A stretch of DNA of 8,961 nucleotides from Pseudomonadota bacterium (GCA_023416875.1 JAEZGT010000381.1:1-8961); one strand, 5' to 3'; shown: positions 1 through 7,108, numbered from the stretch's first letter. Notes: generated from the letters alone by a model not told the origin. Translations and numbers: made by a program.

Positions 1-1
1 C

Positions 2-436
2 CGGATTGACGTCGATGATGCGCACACTGAATTTAATATCGCGTCCGGCCAATGGATGATTAAAATCCACGGTGACCGTGTGCTCATCAAATTCCTGCAC
101 CACTCCGGGCAGCTCGTTGCTTTGCGCATCCGCAAAGGACAATATCAAACCCTCGGCCAGCTCCACGTCTCCCGGAAAATCCTTGCGGGGAAATTCCTGG
201 ATATTTTCCGGGTTATAAGGACCAAAACCTTTTTCCGGCGGAATGACAAACGATTTTTCATCTCCCGCTTGCAAGCCCAGCAACGCTTCTTCAAAACCGG
301 GCAGCAGATTGCCGTCACCGACGATAAAGGTCACGGGTTCAGCATCAAAGTTGGAATCCACTACCGAACCGTCCTCCAATTCGAGAGCGAAATGCAGGGT
401 AACCTGAGTACCTGGGCCGATCGTCAAATCATTCAT
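2..436 (-). CDS. fkpB: FKBP-type peptidyl-prolyl cis-trans isomerase FkpB/SlpA (3' end cut by window)
   Basis: This is a SlpA-like FKBP prolyl isomerase and chaperone, a cytoplasmic protein that helps proline-limited folding. I translated it by hand from the ATG at 436-434 and obtained 145 codons without a stop before the window edge. The FKBP half carries VTLHFALELEDGSVVDSN at residues 12-29, GDGNLLPGFEEALLGL at 40-55 and GDEKSF at 58-63. The inserted IF (chaperone) domain spans about 70-125, and the strand VDFNHPLAG (123-131), the strongest SlpA signature, returns to the FKBP fold. E. coli FkpB has 149 residues, so only a few C-terminal residues are missing, through cropping rather than mutation. 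The start ATG lies inside the end of lspA (ATGAATGA, 8-bp overlap) and has a purine-rich site (GAAAGG) about 7 bases upstream. Identity is secure. In related genomes ispH often follows. Confidence 0.93.
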   Translation of the reverse strand, partial: MNDLTIGPGTQVTLHFALELEDGSVVDSNFDAEPVTFIVGDGNLLPGFEEALLGLQAGDEKSFVIPPEKGFGPYNPENIQEFPRKDFPGDVELAEGLILSFADAQSNELPGVVQEFDEHTVTVDFNHPLAGRDIKFSVRIIDVNP

Positions 437-938
437 CTTTTGCCTTTCGCCCTCTGAACATATCCAACACTAATAATGCAGCACCGATGCAGATTGCCGA
501 ATCAGCGATATTAAATGCCGGCCACTCGTGTTCCCGATAGTGCAGAACGATAAAGTCCACCACATGACCGAGCATAATACGGTCATACAAATTGCCCAGC
601 GCGCCGCCAAGAATCAGCGCGAGCGCCAGCGCTTCCAAGGTGTAGCCTTTCTGGCGGTAAATCCGCGTTATCCAGATGATCAGCACAACACTGACAACCG
701 TAGCCAGCGCGGCAAACAGCCAGCGCTGCCAACCGCCCGCACCGGCGAGAAAGCTGAATGCCGCACCTTCGTTATAGCGCAGGGTGAGATAGAAAAACGG
801 CGTCACAGGCGATACATCGAGATAGTCGATATAGGCAAGTGTTAAATGTTTGGTGAACTGATCAAACGCTATGATCAGAGCAGCTATCGCGAATAACAGC
901 CAGGGCAGTTTGCGCTGCATGGTGATTACATCAGGCAT
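429..938 (-). CDS. lspA: Lipoprotein signal peptidase (signal peptidase II)
   Basis: This inner-membrane aspartyl protease cleaves the signal peptide from diacylglyceryl-modified prolipoproteins just before the lipidated cysteine. From the chosen start it is 169 aa, against 164 in E. coli. Four hydrophobic segments are visible, at about 12-25, 70-91, 101-117 and 144-160. Family motifs are intact: YNEGAAFSFL (55-64), GGWQRW (68-73), GNLYDR (115-120) and the catalytic aspartates D128 (in VVDFI) and D146 (in FNIADSAI). I chose the ATG at 938 because it overlaps the ileS stop as ATGCCTGA and has GGGGAG ten bases upstream. The internal ATG at 920 would give 163 aa, nearer the E. coli length, but has no clear ribosome site. 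Longer readings into ileS add residues unlike the family. It ends inside the fkpB start, so it is probably co-translated with both neighbours. Confidence 0.96.
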   Translation of the reverse strand: MPDVITMQRKLPWLLFAIAALIIAFDQFTKHLTLAYIDYLDVSPVTPFFYLTLRYNEGAAFSFLAGAGGWQRWLFAALATVVSVVLIIWITRIYRQKGYTLEALALALILGGALGNLYDRIMLGHVVDFIVLHYREHEWPAFNIADSAICIGAALLVLDMFRGRKAKDE

Positions 939-3735
939 ACAAACGCTGCTCCCCGTTTCCGTCCACGTTCTCGACACAGCGACCGCACAATTCCGGATGC
1001 TGTGTATGCAGGCCGACATCTTTACTGTGGTGCCAGCAGCGCACACACTTGGGCGCATTAGTGCGCTCTATGAGCACGCGAATACCCGGCACATCGGATT
1101 TCGCCAGCAGCTGTGCACCATCATCCAATTGCACTTGCGCTTTTGATGTCATCAACACAAAACGCAATTCATCGCCGAGCAACGTCAACAGCGCCAAGTT
1201 TTCCTGACTGCACAACAAGGTTACTTCCGCTTCCAGGCTCTTGCCGATTTCTCCGGCATTGCGCTTGGCTTCCAACTCTTTATTGACCGCCGCTTTTACG
1301 TCGGCGATGAATTCCCAGAACTTAGTATCCATTTTGCCCGGCTCCTGCGCCTGGGGCAGTTGGTACCATTCCTGAGCAAAAACAGGTTCTTTGCGCTCGC
1401 CCGGCAAGGTTTGCCAGATTTCGTCGGCGGTGAAAGATAGAATCGGCGCGATCCAACGGACCAGCGCTTCCGCAATATAAAACTGCGCAGTTTGCGCCGA
1501 GCGGCGGGCGCGGCTGTCCGCTTTGGTGGTGTACACGCGGTCTTTGGTGATATCCAGATAAAAGCCGCCGAGATCGACGACGCAGAAGTTATGCAGCTTC
1601 TGGTAAATCAAATGGAATTGATAATTGTCGTAACAGGTTACGATTTCATTTTGCAGTTGCGCGGTACGCTCCACCGCCCATCGGTCTAGCGCAATCATTT
1701 CGTTGATATCAACAGCAAATTCCGGTTGGAAATCCGGCAAATTGGAGAGCAAATAACGAATGGTATTGCGGATGCGCCGGTAGGAATCCGCAGTGCGTTT
1801 CAGAATTTCGTCGGATACGCTCATATCACCGCTAAAATCCGTCGCCGCCACCCACAGCCGCAACACATCTGCACCCAAGTCGTTGACGACTTTTTGCGGT
1901 GGCACGACATTGCCGAGGGACTTGGACATCTTGCGGCCTTCCGCATCCACGGTGAAACCGTGGGTTAACACTTGTTTGTAGGGCGCGGAATTATTGATAG
2001 CCAGTGCGGTTTTTAATGACGACTGAAACCAGCCACGATGCTGATCCGAACCTTCAAGATACAAATCCGCCGGATAAGAAAGATAATCGCGCTGCTGTAG
2101 TACAGAAAAATGCGTGACGCCAGAGTCGAACCAGACATCAAGCGTGTCGGTGACCTTATCGTAATTCGCTACTTCATCGCCGAGCAATTCGCGGGCGTCC
2201 ATCTCGAACCAGGCATCGATTCCCTTTGCCTCCACTTTTTGTGCAACCAACTCGACCAGCTCCGCCGTGCGCGGGTGCAATTCCTGGGTTTCTTTATGAA
2301 TAAACAAGGTGATGGGCACGCCCCAGGTGCGCTGCCGGGAGATGCACCAGTCGGGGCTGGATTCCAACATGGATTGAATGCGCGCCTTGCCCCAATCGGG
2401 TACCCAGCGCACCTCATCGACGGTTTTTTTCACGCTGTCGAGCAAACCATTTTTGCTCATGCTGATAAACCATTGCGGTGTCGCGCGGAAAATCAGCGGG
2501 GTTTTGGTGCGCCAGCAGTGCGGATAGCTGTGCGTGATTTTGCCCTGGTGAAGCAGGCGGCCTTTTTCCTGCAGCAAGGCCACCACTTTTTCGTCCACTT
2601 TATAAACGTGGTCGCCAGCAAAAATCTCAACGAAATCGCGATAGGTGCCGTTTTCATCGACATAGTTCAGCGTGCCTATGCCATATTTCTGGCCGACGAC
2701 GAAGTCGTCCATACCGTGATCCGGCGCCGTGTGCACACAGCCGGTACCCGCGTCCACGGTAACGTGATCGCCCAGCAACACCGGCACTTGCTTGGCATAA
2801 AACGGATGCTGCAGTGCCAGATGTTCCAGCACTTGGCCTTTGAATTGCGCCAATACTTTTGGCGTTTCCAGAGCGGCGCGTTTGCTCACGGAGGACAGTA
2901 GCGACTCAGCCAACAGCAAACGCTCGGCGCCCGCTTGAACCAGCACGTAATCCACCTCCGGATTGACACTCACCGCCTGGTTGGCGGGCAGGGTCCAGGG
3001 CGTGGTGGTCCAGATCACTACGGAAATTTCACCGCTGCCTGGCAATTGCGTGAGGGAGATACGCTTGGCGAGATCATCAGCTGACGCTACAGGAAAACGC
3101 ACATCGATGGAAAACGAGGTTTTCTCGTGATATTCCACTTCCGCTTCCGCCAGTGCGGAGGCGCCGACAACGCTCCAATAAACCGGTTTAAATCCGCGCT
3201 GCAAATGGCCATTTTCGGCAATGCGGCCCAGGGCGCGAATGGTGTCAGCCTCGGTTTTAAAATCCATCGTGAGATAGGGATTCTCCCACTCGCCGAGCAC
3301 GCCGAGACGAATAAAATCCCGCTTCTGGCCTGCGACCTGTTGTGAGGCATATTCGCGACATTTACTGCGGAAAGCGGCGTAGTCCACTTTCACGCCGGCT
3401 TTGCCGATTTTTTTCTCGACATTGTGTTCGATCGGCAGACCATGGCAGTCCCAACCCGGCACATAGGGCGCGTCAAAACCGCTGAGCGTGCGCGCTTTGA
3501 TAATGATGTCTTTGAGGATTTTATTGACCGCGTGACCGATGTGAATGTCACCGTTCGCGTAGGGCGGGCCATCGTGGAGAATAAAGGTCGGGCGACCTGC
3601 GCGCGCGCGGCGTATCGCCTGATACAGATTTTCTCTTTGCCAGCGCGCCAAAGTCTCGGGTTCACGCTGCGCGAGATTGGCTTTCATGGCGAATTCGGTC
3701 GCCGGTAAATTCAATGTGCCTTTGTAGTCGGTCAT
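931..3735 (-). CDS. ileS: Isoleucyl-tRNA synthetase
   Basis: This cytoplasmic class I aminoacyl-tRNA synthetase charges tRNA-Ile with isoleucine and edits misactivated valine. It is 934 aa, against 938 in E. coli. The ATP-binding HIGH motif is at residues 65-68 within PPYANGDIHIGH, and KMSKS is at 602-606, the same place as in E. coli. The CP1 editing domain shows WTTTPWTLPANQ (from W242) and GTGCVHTAPDHGMDD, with its conserved aspartate pair at 343-344. The C-terminal zinc site is complete: C897, C900, C917 and C920 in CVRC and CGRC. Length and the zinc knuckle match the ordinary bacterial (type I) enzyme rather than the mupirocin-resistant type II form. It lies 52 bp after ribF and its last codons overlap the lspA start. 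The ribosome site before its ATG is weak (AGAAGCGA), and a stem-loop lies just upstream. Confidence 0.98.
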   Translation of the reverse strand: MTDYKGTLNLPATEFAMKANLAQREPETLARWQRENLYQAIRRARAGRPTFILHDGPPYANGDIHIGHAVNKILKDIIIKARTLSGFDAPYVPGWDCHGLPIEHNVEKKIGKAGVKVDYAAFRSKCREYASQQVAGQKRDFIRLGVLGEWENPYLTMDFKTEADTIRALGRIAENGHLQRGFKPVYWSVVGASALAEAEVEYHEKTSFSIDVRFPVASADDLAKRISLTQLPGSGEISVVIWTTTPWTLPANQAVSVNPEVDYVLVQAGAERLLLAESLLSSVSKRAALETPKVLAQFKGQVLEHLALQHPFYAKQVPVLLGDHVTVDAGTGCVHTAPDHGMDDFVVGQKYGIGTLNYVDENGTYRDFVEIFAGDHVYKVDEKVVALLQEKGRLLHQGKITHSYPHCWRTKTPLIFRATPQWFISMSKNGLLDSVKKTVDEVRWVPDWGKARIQSMLESSPDWCISRQRTWGVPITLFIHKETQELHPRTAELVELVAQKVEAKGIDAWFEMDARELLGDEVANYDKVTDTLDVWFDSGVTHFSVLQQRDYLSYPADLYLEGSDQHRGWFQSSLKTALAINNSAPYKQVLTHGFTVDAEGRKMSKSLGNVVPPQKVVNDLGADVLRLWVAATDFSGDMSVSDEILKRTADSYRRIRNTIRYLLSNLPDFQPEFAVDINEMIALDRWAVERTAQLQNEIVTCYDNYQFHLIYQKLHNFCVVDLGGFYLDITKDRVYTTKADSRARRSAQTAQFYIAEALVRWIAPILSFTADEIWQTLPGERKEPVFAQEWYQLPQAQEPGKMDTKFWEFIADVKAAVNKELEAKRNAGEIGKSLEAEVTLLCSQENLALLTLLGDELRFVLMTSKAQVQLDDGAQLLAKSDVPGIRVLIERTNAPKCVRCWHHSKDVGLHTQHPELCGRCVENVDGNGEQRLYA

Positions 3736-3762
3736 CGCTTGTCGCTTCTGTTATCGAGTCAT

Positions 3763-3778
3763 GGCGGCAGGAGCCGCC
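3763..3778 (-). other. Short GC-rich stem-loop in the ribF-ileS gap
   Basis: In the transcript of the minus strand, GGCGGC and GCCGCC form a perfect 6-bp stem around the tetraloop TCCT. Allowing one bulged base, flanking AT pairs extend it slightly. No U tract follows, so it is unlikely to be an intrinsic terminator. It sits 14 bases after the ribF stop and about 27 bases before the ileS start, where it could affect ribosome access or mRNA stability. The TCCT loop is complementary to a Shine-Dalgarno core. Function is unknown. Confidence 0.4.
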
Positions 3779-3787
3779 CATTTCAAA

Positions 3788-4741
3788 TCAAGAATTTTTC
3801 GGCAGAGCAAAATAGTCGCGGGCGGCGTCTATATCGCGCTGAATCTGCTGTTTCAATTCATCCAGGGAGGAGAATTTTTTTTCATCGCGCAGCTTGTGGA
3901 GAAATTCCACCTTTAGCCATTCGCCGTACAGCTCGCCGGAATAATCCAGTAAATGCACTTCGAGCAAAGGTTTGCTGCTGCCGGTTACCGTCGGCCGCAC
4001 GCCTACATTCGCCACCGCCGGCCAGCGTTGGCCGCCAACCTCAACATCCGCCACATAAACACCGCGCACGGGGGAGCGATAACGCCCCAACCCTATATTG
4101 GCGGTCGGTACGTTCAGCGTGCGGCCGAGGCGCTTACCGTGGATCACTCTGCCGGTCACGCTGAAGCGCCGACCCAGCAACTGTGCCGCGCCGTCCAGAT
4201 CATTCGCCTCGATCAGTTGCCGCACGCGGGTGCTGCTGACGCGTTCACCATCGAGAACAAAGGTATTGGTGTCACGCACGGTAAATCCGTTTTGTCGACC
4301 AGCATGTTGCAACAGCGCGAAATCGCCTGCGCGGTCACAGCCAAAACGAAAATCATCACCGATCTCCAGATGCGCCACACCCAGTCGCCGCACCAGGATG
4401 TCGTCTATAAATGCCTGGGCGGACAAGCTGCGCAGATGCTTGTTAAAACGCAGACACAACACGCGATCAATGCCGAGATCAAAAATCGCCGCAACTTTCT
4501 CCCGCAAGCGCATCAACCGCGGCGGGGCTTTCTCCCGGGAAAAATATTCGTGAGGCTGGGGTTCGAACAGCATCACCAGAGTCGGCAGGCCGCGTATCTG
4601 CCCTTCCTCACCCAAGCGGGCAAGTATGGCTTGGTGGCCGCGGTGAACGCCGTCGAAGGATCCAATGGTGGCCACACAACCGCGATGACTGGGTTTAACG
4701 CCCCTGATACCGGCAATAAACTCGTGGTGAGAATTGTTCAA
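3788..4741 (-). CDS. ribF: Bifunctional riboflavin kinase / FMN adenylyltransferase (FAD synthetase)
   Basis: RibF phosphorylates riboflavin to FMN and then adenylates FMN to FAD in the cytoplasm. It is 317 aa, the usual family size (about 310). The N-terminal nucleotidyltransferase domain has GSFDGVHRGH (27-36, a HIGH-like ATP site) and SSTRVRQLIE. The C-terminal kinase domain begins near GRVIHGKRLGRTLNVPTAN, with PTAN at 212-215, then GVYVADV, NVGVRPT and LEVHLLD, which carries the expected glutamate. The start is read as TTG at 4741-4739. There are 31 in-frame codons back to the murJ stop and none is ATG, GTG, TTG or CTG. The next in-frame GTG would cut into the nucleotide-binding strand. 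The ribosome site is weak (AGCAGG, about 11 bases upstream). A good promoter lies in the 90-bp gap before it. ileS follows after 52 bp. Confidence 0.96.
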   Translation of the reverse strand: MNNSHHEFIAGIRGVKPSHRGCVATIGSFDGVHRGHQAILARLGEEGQIRGLPTLVMLFEPQPHEYFSREKAPPRLMRLREKVAAIFDLGIDRVLCLRFNKHLRSLSAQAFIDDILVRRLGVAHLEIGDDFRFGCDRAGDFALLQHAGRQNGFTVRDTNTFVLDGERVSSTRVRQLIEANDLDGAAQLLGRRFSVTGRVIHGKRLGRTLNVPTANIGLGRYRSPVRGVYVADVEVGGQRWPAVANVGVRPTVTGSSKPLLEVHLLDYSGELYGEWLKVEFLHKLRDEKKFSSLDELKQQIQRDIDAARDYFALPKNS

Positions 4742-4775
4742 ATCAAGGCCAACCTGCTGGAAACGCGAGGGCGCG

Positions 4776-4804
4776 AGTATAACGCAGGGGCCGCCGGGTA
4801 TGAA
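4776..4804 (-). promoter_or_regulatory. Predicted sigma70 promoter for ribF-ileS-lspA-fkpB
   Basis: On the minus strand, TTCATA (4804-4799; 4 of 6 to TTGACA) is followed by exactly 17 bases and then TATACT (4781-4776; 5 of 6 to TATAAT). The expected start of transcription is near 4769, giving a leader of about 28 bases before the ribF TTG. It fills most of the otherwise empty 90-bp gap between murJ and ribF. It was read by eye, with no transcript data. Confidence 0.55.
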
Positions 4805-4831
4805 GTTTGCGGCGCAGGCGTGGAAACCAGC

Positions 4832-6433
4832 CTACTTGATCACAAAATCCGGTCGCAAATGGCGCGGACGCCAGCCGCCGACCAACAGAACCAGCACGTA
4901 GATGAGGAAACCCGTCGCACACAGCCAAGCCACATGGATCAGGCGCAACCACCAAGGCAACGCGACGAAATCCGGCAGAAAGAACTGACAGGCTCCCAGA
5001 TACAGGCCCATCAGTCCGCTGGCGCCGGCGAGCAGCAATAGAAAGCGCGCCCAGCCGGGTCGCGCCTGATAAACCCCGTTGCGGCGCAGACCCGCCGCCA
5101 GCCAGCTTGCATTCAAAAAGGCGGAAGCTGAAGTGGCGAGTGCCAAGCCTACGTGGCCGATTTGCCAGAAATAATGAAATGGCACCACCAGCGCGATATT
5201 GAAAACCATATTGGCGAGCATGGCGCGAATGCCAATTTTCACCGGAGTCTTAGTGTCCTGGCGCGAGAAATAACCGGTTGCCAACACTTTGATGAGCATA
5301 AAAGCGGTGAGACCGAGGGCATAGGCCGTAAGACTGTAGGATGCCATGCGCGCATCCAACTCCGAGAACCGCTCACCGTGCTGAAACAGCGCCACTATGA
5401 TCGGTTGCGCCAGCACCATCAGCGCAATTGTGGCGGGAAAACCGATCAACAATACCGTGCGCAGCGCCCAGTCGATGGTGTGGCTGTAATACTCGCTGGC
5501 GGCGCTGTACTGTCGCGACAGGGTGGGCAAGATCACCGTGGCAATAGCGATACCGAAAACCCCGAGGGGCAACTCGATCAGGCGATCCGAGTAATACAAC
5601 CAGGAGACGCTGCCGTCAGAGATCAGCGACGCCAGCACCGTGTCGAGCAGCAGATTGATCTGCGACACGGACACACCAAACATGGCGGGCGCCATCAAGG
5701 TGAGGACTCTTTTCACCTGCGGATCGCGCCAATCCACCTTGGGGCGCGGCAGCAGGTGGATGCGCGCCAGAAATGGCAATTGCATAGCCAGCTGGCAGAC
5801 ACCCGCAACCAATACTCCCCACGCCAACGCCATCACTGGCGTCTCCAACATGGGCGATACCCAAACAGCCGCAGCAATCAGCACTATATTGAGCATCACC
5901 GGCGTCAGAGCCGGGATGGCGAAGCGGTCGTAACTGTTAAGGATCGACCCGGCGAAACCCGCCAGGGAAATCAGTGCTAAATAAGGAAAAGTAATGCGGA
6001 TCATGTCCGCGGTCAGAGAGAATTTTTCCGGTGTATGGAGATAAAAGCCTGGGGCGAAAATAAAGGTAAGTACCGGTGCTCCCACCACAGCGATGATCGA
6101 CACACTTATCACCGCAACACCAAGACAGCCGGCGATGCGATCCACCAAATGCCGCACCGATTCCAACGTGCCCTTCTCCCGCTGCTCGGACAGCACCGGC
6201 ACAAATGCCTGGGCAAACGCCCCTTCTGCAAACAGGCGACGGAGGAAGTTTGGGATTTTGAAGGCGACGAAAAAGGCATCCGCGCCGCCGCTCGCGCCGA
6301 TAAACCAGGCGAACACCACATCGCGCACCAGACCAAGCACCCGCGACAGCATAGTCACCAGGCCGACAATCGCACTGGAGCGCAACAGACCGGCTTTTTT
6401 TCCGGCTACCGGGGAGGTGGTGGACAAGGGCAA
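4832..6433 (-). CDS. murJ: Lipid II flippase MurJ (MviN)
   Basis: MurJ is the MOP-superfamily inner-membrane flippase that moves lipid II to the periplasmic face for peptidoglycan synthesis. It is 533 aa, against 511 in E. coli; the extra length is mostly an N-terminal tail of about 13 residues plus the C-terminus. Many hydrophobic segments fit the 14-helix fold. Functional residues are visible: R31 and R37 in SRVLGLVRD (equivalent to E. coli R18 and R24), D52 in ADAFFVAFKIPN, the arginine pair R65-R66 in NFLRRLFAEGAF, and the arginine in SWLYYSDRLIELP of helix 8. No ATG is available: an in-frame TAA lies three codons before TTG 6433, so the start is TTG 6433 or TTG 6427. The latter has GAG at a better distance of 8 bases. 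The upstream neighbour is a CBS-domain gene 84 bp away on the same strand. Identity is certain; the start is not. Confidence 0.96.
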   Translation of the reverse strand: MPLSTTSPVAGKKAGLLRSSAIVGLVTMLSRVLGLVRDVVFAWFIGASGGADAFFVAFKIPNFLRRLFAEGAFAQAFVPVLSEQREKGTLESVRHLVDRIAGCLGVAVISVSIIAVVGAPVLTFIFAPGFYLHTPEKFSLTADMIRITFPYLALISLAGFAGSILNSYDRFAIPALTPVMLNIVLIAAAVWVSPMLETPVMALAWGVLVAGVCQLAMQLPFLARIHLLPRPKVDWRDPQVKRVLTLMAPAMFGVSVSQINLLLDTVLASLISDGSVSWLYYSDRLIELPLGVFGIAIATVILPTLSRQYSAASEYYSHTIDWALRTVLLIGFPATIALMVLAQPIIVALFQHGERFSELDARMASYSLTAYALGLTAFMLIKVLATGYFSRQDTKTPVKIGIRAMLANMVFNIALVVPFHYFWQIGHVGLALATSASAFLNASWLAAGLRRNGVYQARPGWARFLLLLAGASGLMGLYLGACQFFLPDFVALPWWLRLIHVAWLCATGFLIYVLVLLVGGWRPRHLRPDFVIK

Positions 6434-6461
6434 GACTCGTTAATTCGGAGGCAGCGCATTG

Positions 6462-6502
6462 AGCCAAAAAACAGCGAGCGGCGCAAGCAAGCTGTTTTGG
6501 CT
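6462..6502 (-). terminator. Imperfect hairpin between the CBS-domain gene and murJ (possible terminator or attenuator)
   Basis: In the minus-strand transcript, AGCCAAAACAGC (6502-6491) pairs with GCTGTTTTTTGGCT (6475-6462), with two extra T bases on the 3' arm and a 15-base loop. The inner 8-bp stem AAAACAGC/GCTGTTTT, followed by further T bases, resembles an intrinsic terminator. It begins 15 bases after the CBS stop codon and ends about 28 bases before the murJ start. The stem is AT-rich and the T run is partly inside it, so termination may be partial. Confidence 0.45.
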
Positions 6503-6517
6503 GGCTGTCAATAGATC

Positions 6518-7027
6518 CTAAATCGCCATGCGGCGGAGAAAATCCATCGAGGTCACCACGCCGACGACGCGTTCCCCCGAAGTGACGAATAAACGCCGGA
6601 TATCCTGCTTCACCATAAACCGGCAAGCCTCTGCCGCGCTGGTGTACATATCCAAAGCGTGCACTTGTGGCGTCATGATGGAATTCACCGTACAGGTTTC
6701 AATGGCGCGTTGCTTGAGGCGCTGAATATCCGCCTGGGTGAGGCCTGGGGAATTCGGCCCGTGGTAAAAATGGGCGATTTTGCGGATTTCCGCATCCGAG
6801 GGGCTTTTGCTCTCAAAGCGGATGACATCCGCCTCCGTCACCACGCCCACCAGGGAATCATCCGACGCAACCACGGGCGCGCCGGAAATATTGTGTTTGA
6901 CGAAAAAGCCGGCCAGCCGCTTGATCGACCAGCCCTCATACACCGTGAGGACTTGCGGGGACATTAGCTCGGCGAGCGGCAACCCGCTGATGTCCGCCAG
7001 ATTCTCAGCCTTGTCTGTTTGTCTCAT
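6518..7027 (-). CDS. Small protein of two CBS domains (Bateman module), function unknown
   Basis: This 169-aa soluble protein consists almost wholly of a CBS-domain pair, the module that usually binds adenosine nucleotides such as AMP, ATP or SAM and reports energy or metabolite state. CBS1 covers about 16-72 (MSPQVLTV at 22-29, GVVTEAD at 61-67) and CBS2 about 112-168 (MTPQVHAL at 118-125, GVVTSMD at 156-162). Both keep the T..D signature that contacts the ribose in many members (T64/D67 and T159/D162). The linker of about 45 residues (72-116) is longer than in minimal pairs and includes FYHGPNSPGLTQADIQRL. No enzyme, transporter or DNA-binding domain is attached. The ATG at 7027 has a good ribosome site, AGAGGA, about 6 bases upstream. 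It is divergent from yffB and upstream of murJ on the same strand. I do not know its partner; regulation of a neighbour would be speculation. Confidence 0.9.
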   Translation of the reverse strand: MRQTDKAENLADISGLPLAELMSPQVLTVYEGWSIKRLAGFFVKHNISGAPVVASDDSLVGVVTEADVIRFESKSPSDAEIRKIAHFYHGPNSPGLTQADIQRLKQRAIETCTVNSIMTPQVHALDMYTSAAEACRFMVKQDIRRLFVTSGERVVGVVTSMDFLRRMAI

Positions 7028-7092
7028 GCCAATCCTCTACAGCTCTGCGCACGTTTCTCGTTGGGTGTATCTGCTCGCTCTTGTTAGGGTGT

Positions 7093-7108
7093 CCGTCCGC
7101 GAGGACGG
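7093..7108. other. GNRA-tetraloop hairpin in the divergent control region
   Basis: CCGTCC and GGACGG form a perfect 6-bp stem closed by GCGA, a GNRA tetraloop when read on the plus strand. It lies in the 146-bp spacer between the CBS gene start (7027) and the yffB start (7174), upstream of the suggested yffB promoter. It could be an end of an unannotated short transcript, a protein-binding palindrome or chance. A TTTTCTT run follows only after a further 9 bases, so it is not a standard terminator. Confidence 0.35.

Noticed and set aside
939..1058. Extension of lspA upstream to give a 209-aa protein
   Set aside because: The extra 40 residues come from the ileS zinc-knuckle region read in another frame and do not resemble the LspA N-terminus.
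2110..2901. A 263-codon plus-strand open frame antisense to ileS
   Set aside because: It lies wholly opposite the catalytic and editing parts of ileS and shows no family motif; it is a shadow of ileS codon use.
3953..5041. A 362-codon open frame on the plus strand, antisense to ribF, the ribF promoter gap and the end of murJ
   Set aside because: It is opposite two certain genes, its translation is low in complexity and rich in Gln, Ala, Arg and His, and it has no recognisable domain. Long antisense frames are common opposite coding DNA of this base composition.
5153..5980. A 275-codon plus-strand open frame antisense to murJ
   Set aside because: It lies wholly inside murJ on the other strand, and its His/Gln/Arg-rich translation is typical of antisense to membrane-protein codons.
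6483..6511. murJ promoter built on the perfect TTGACA at 6511-6506
   Set aside because: At 16-18 bases downstream the sequence is GC-rich (GCTTGC), with no usable -10 hexamer.
5937..6626. A 229-codon minus-strand frame spanning the CBS gene, the gap and the start of murJ
   Set aside because: It is out of frame with both conserved proteins, crosses the intergenic hairpin and has no domain similarity.
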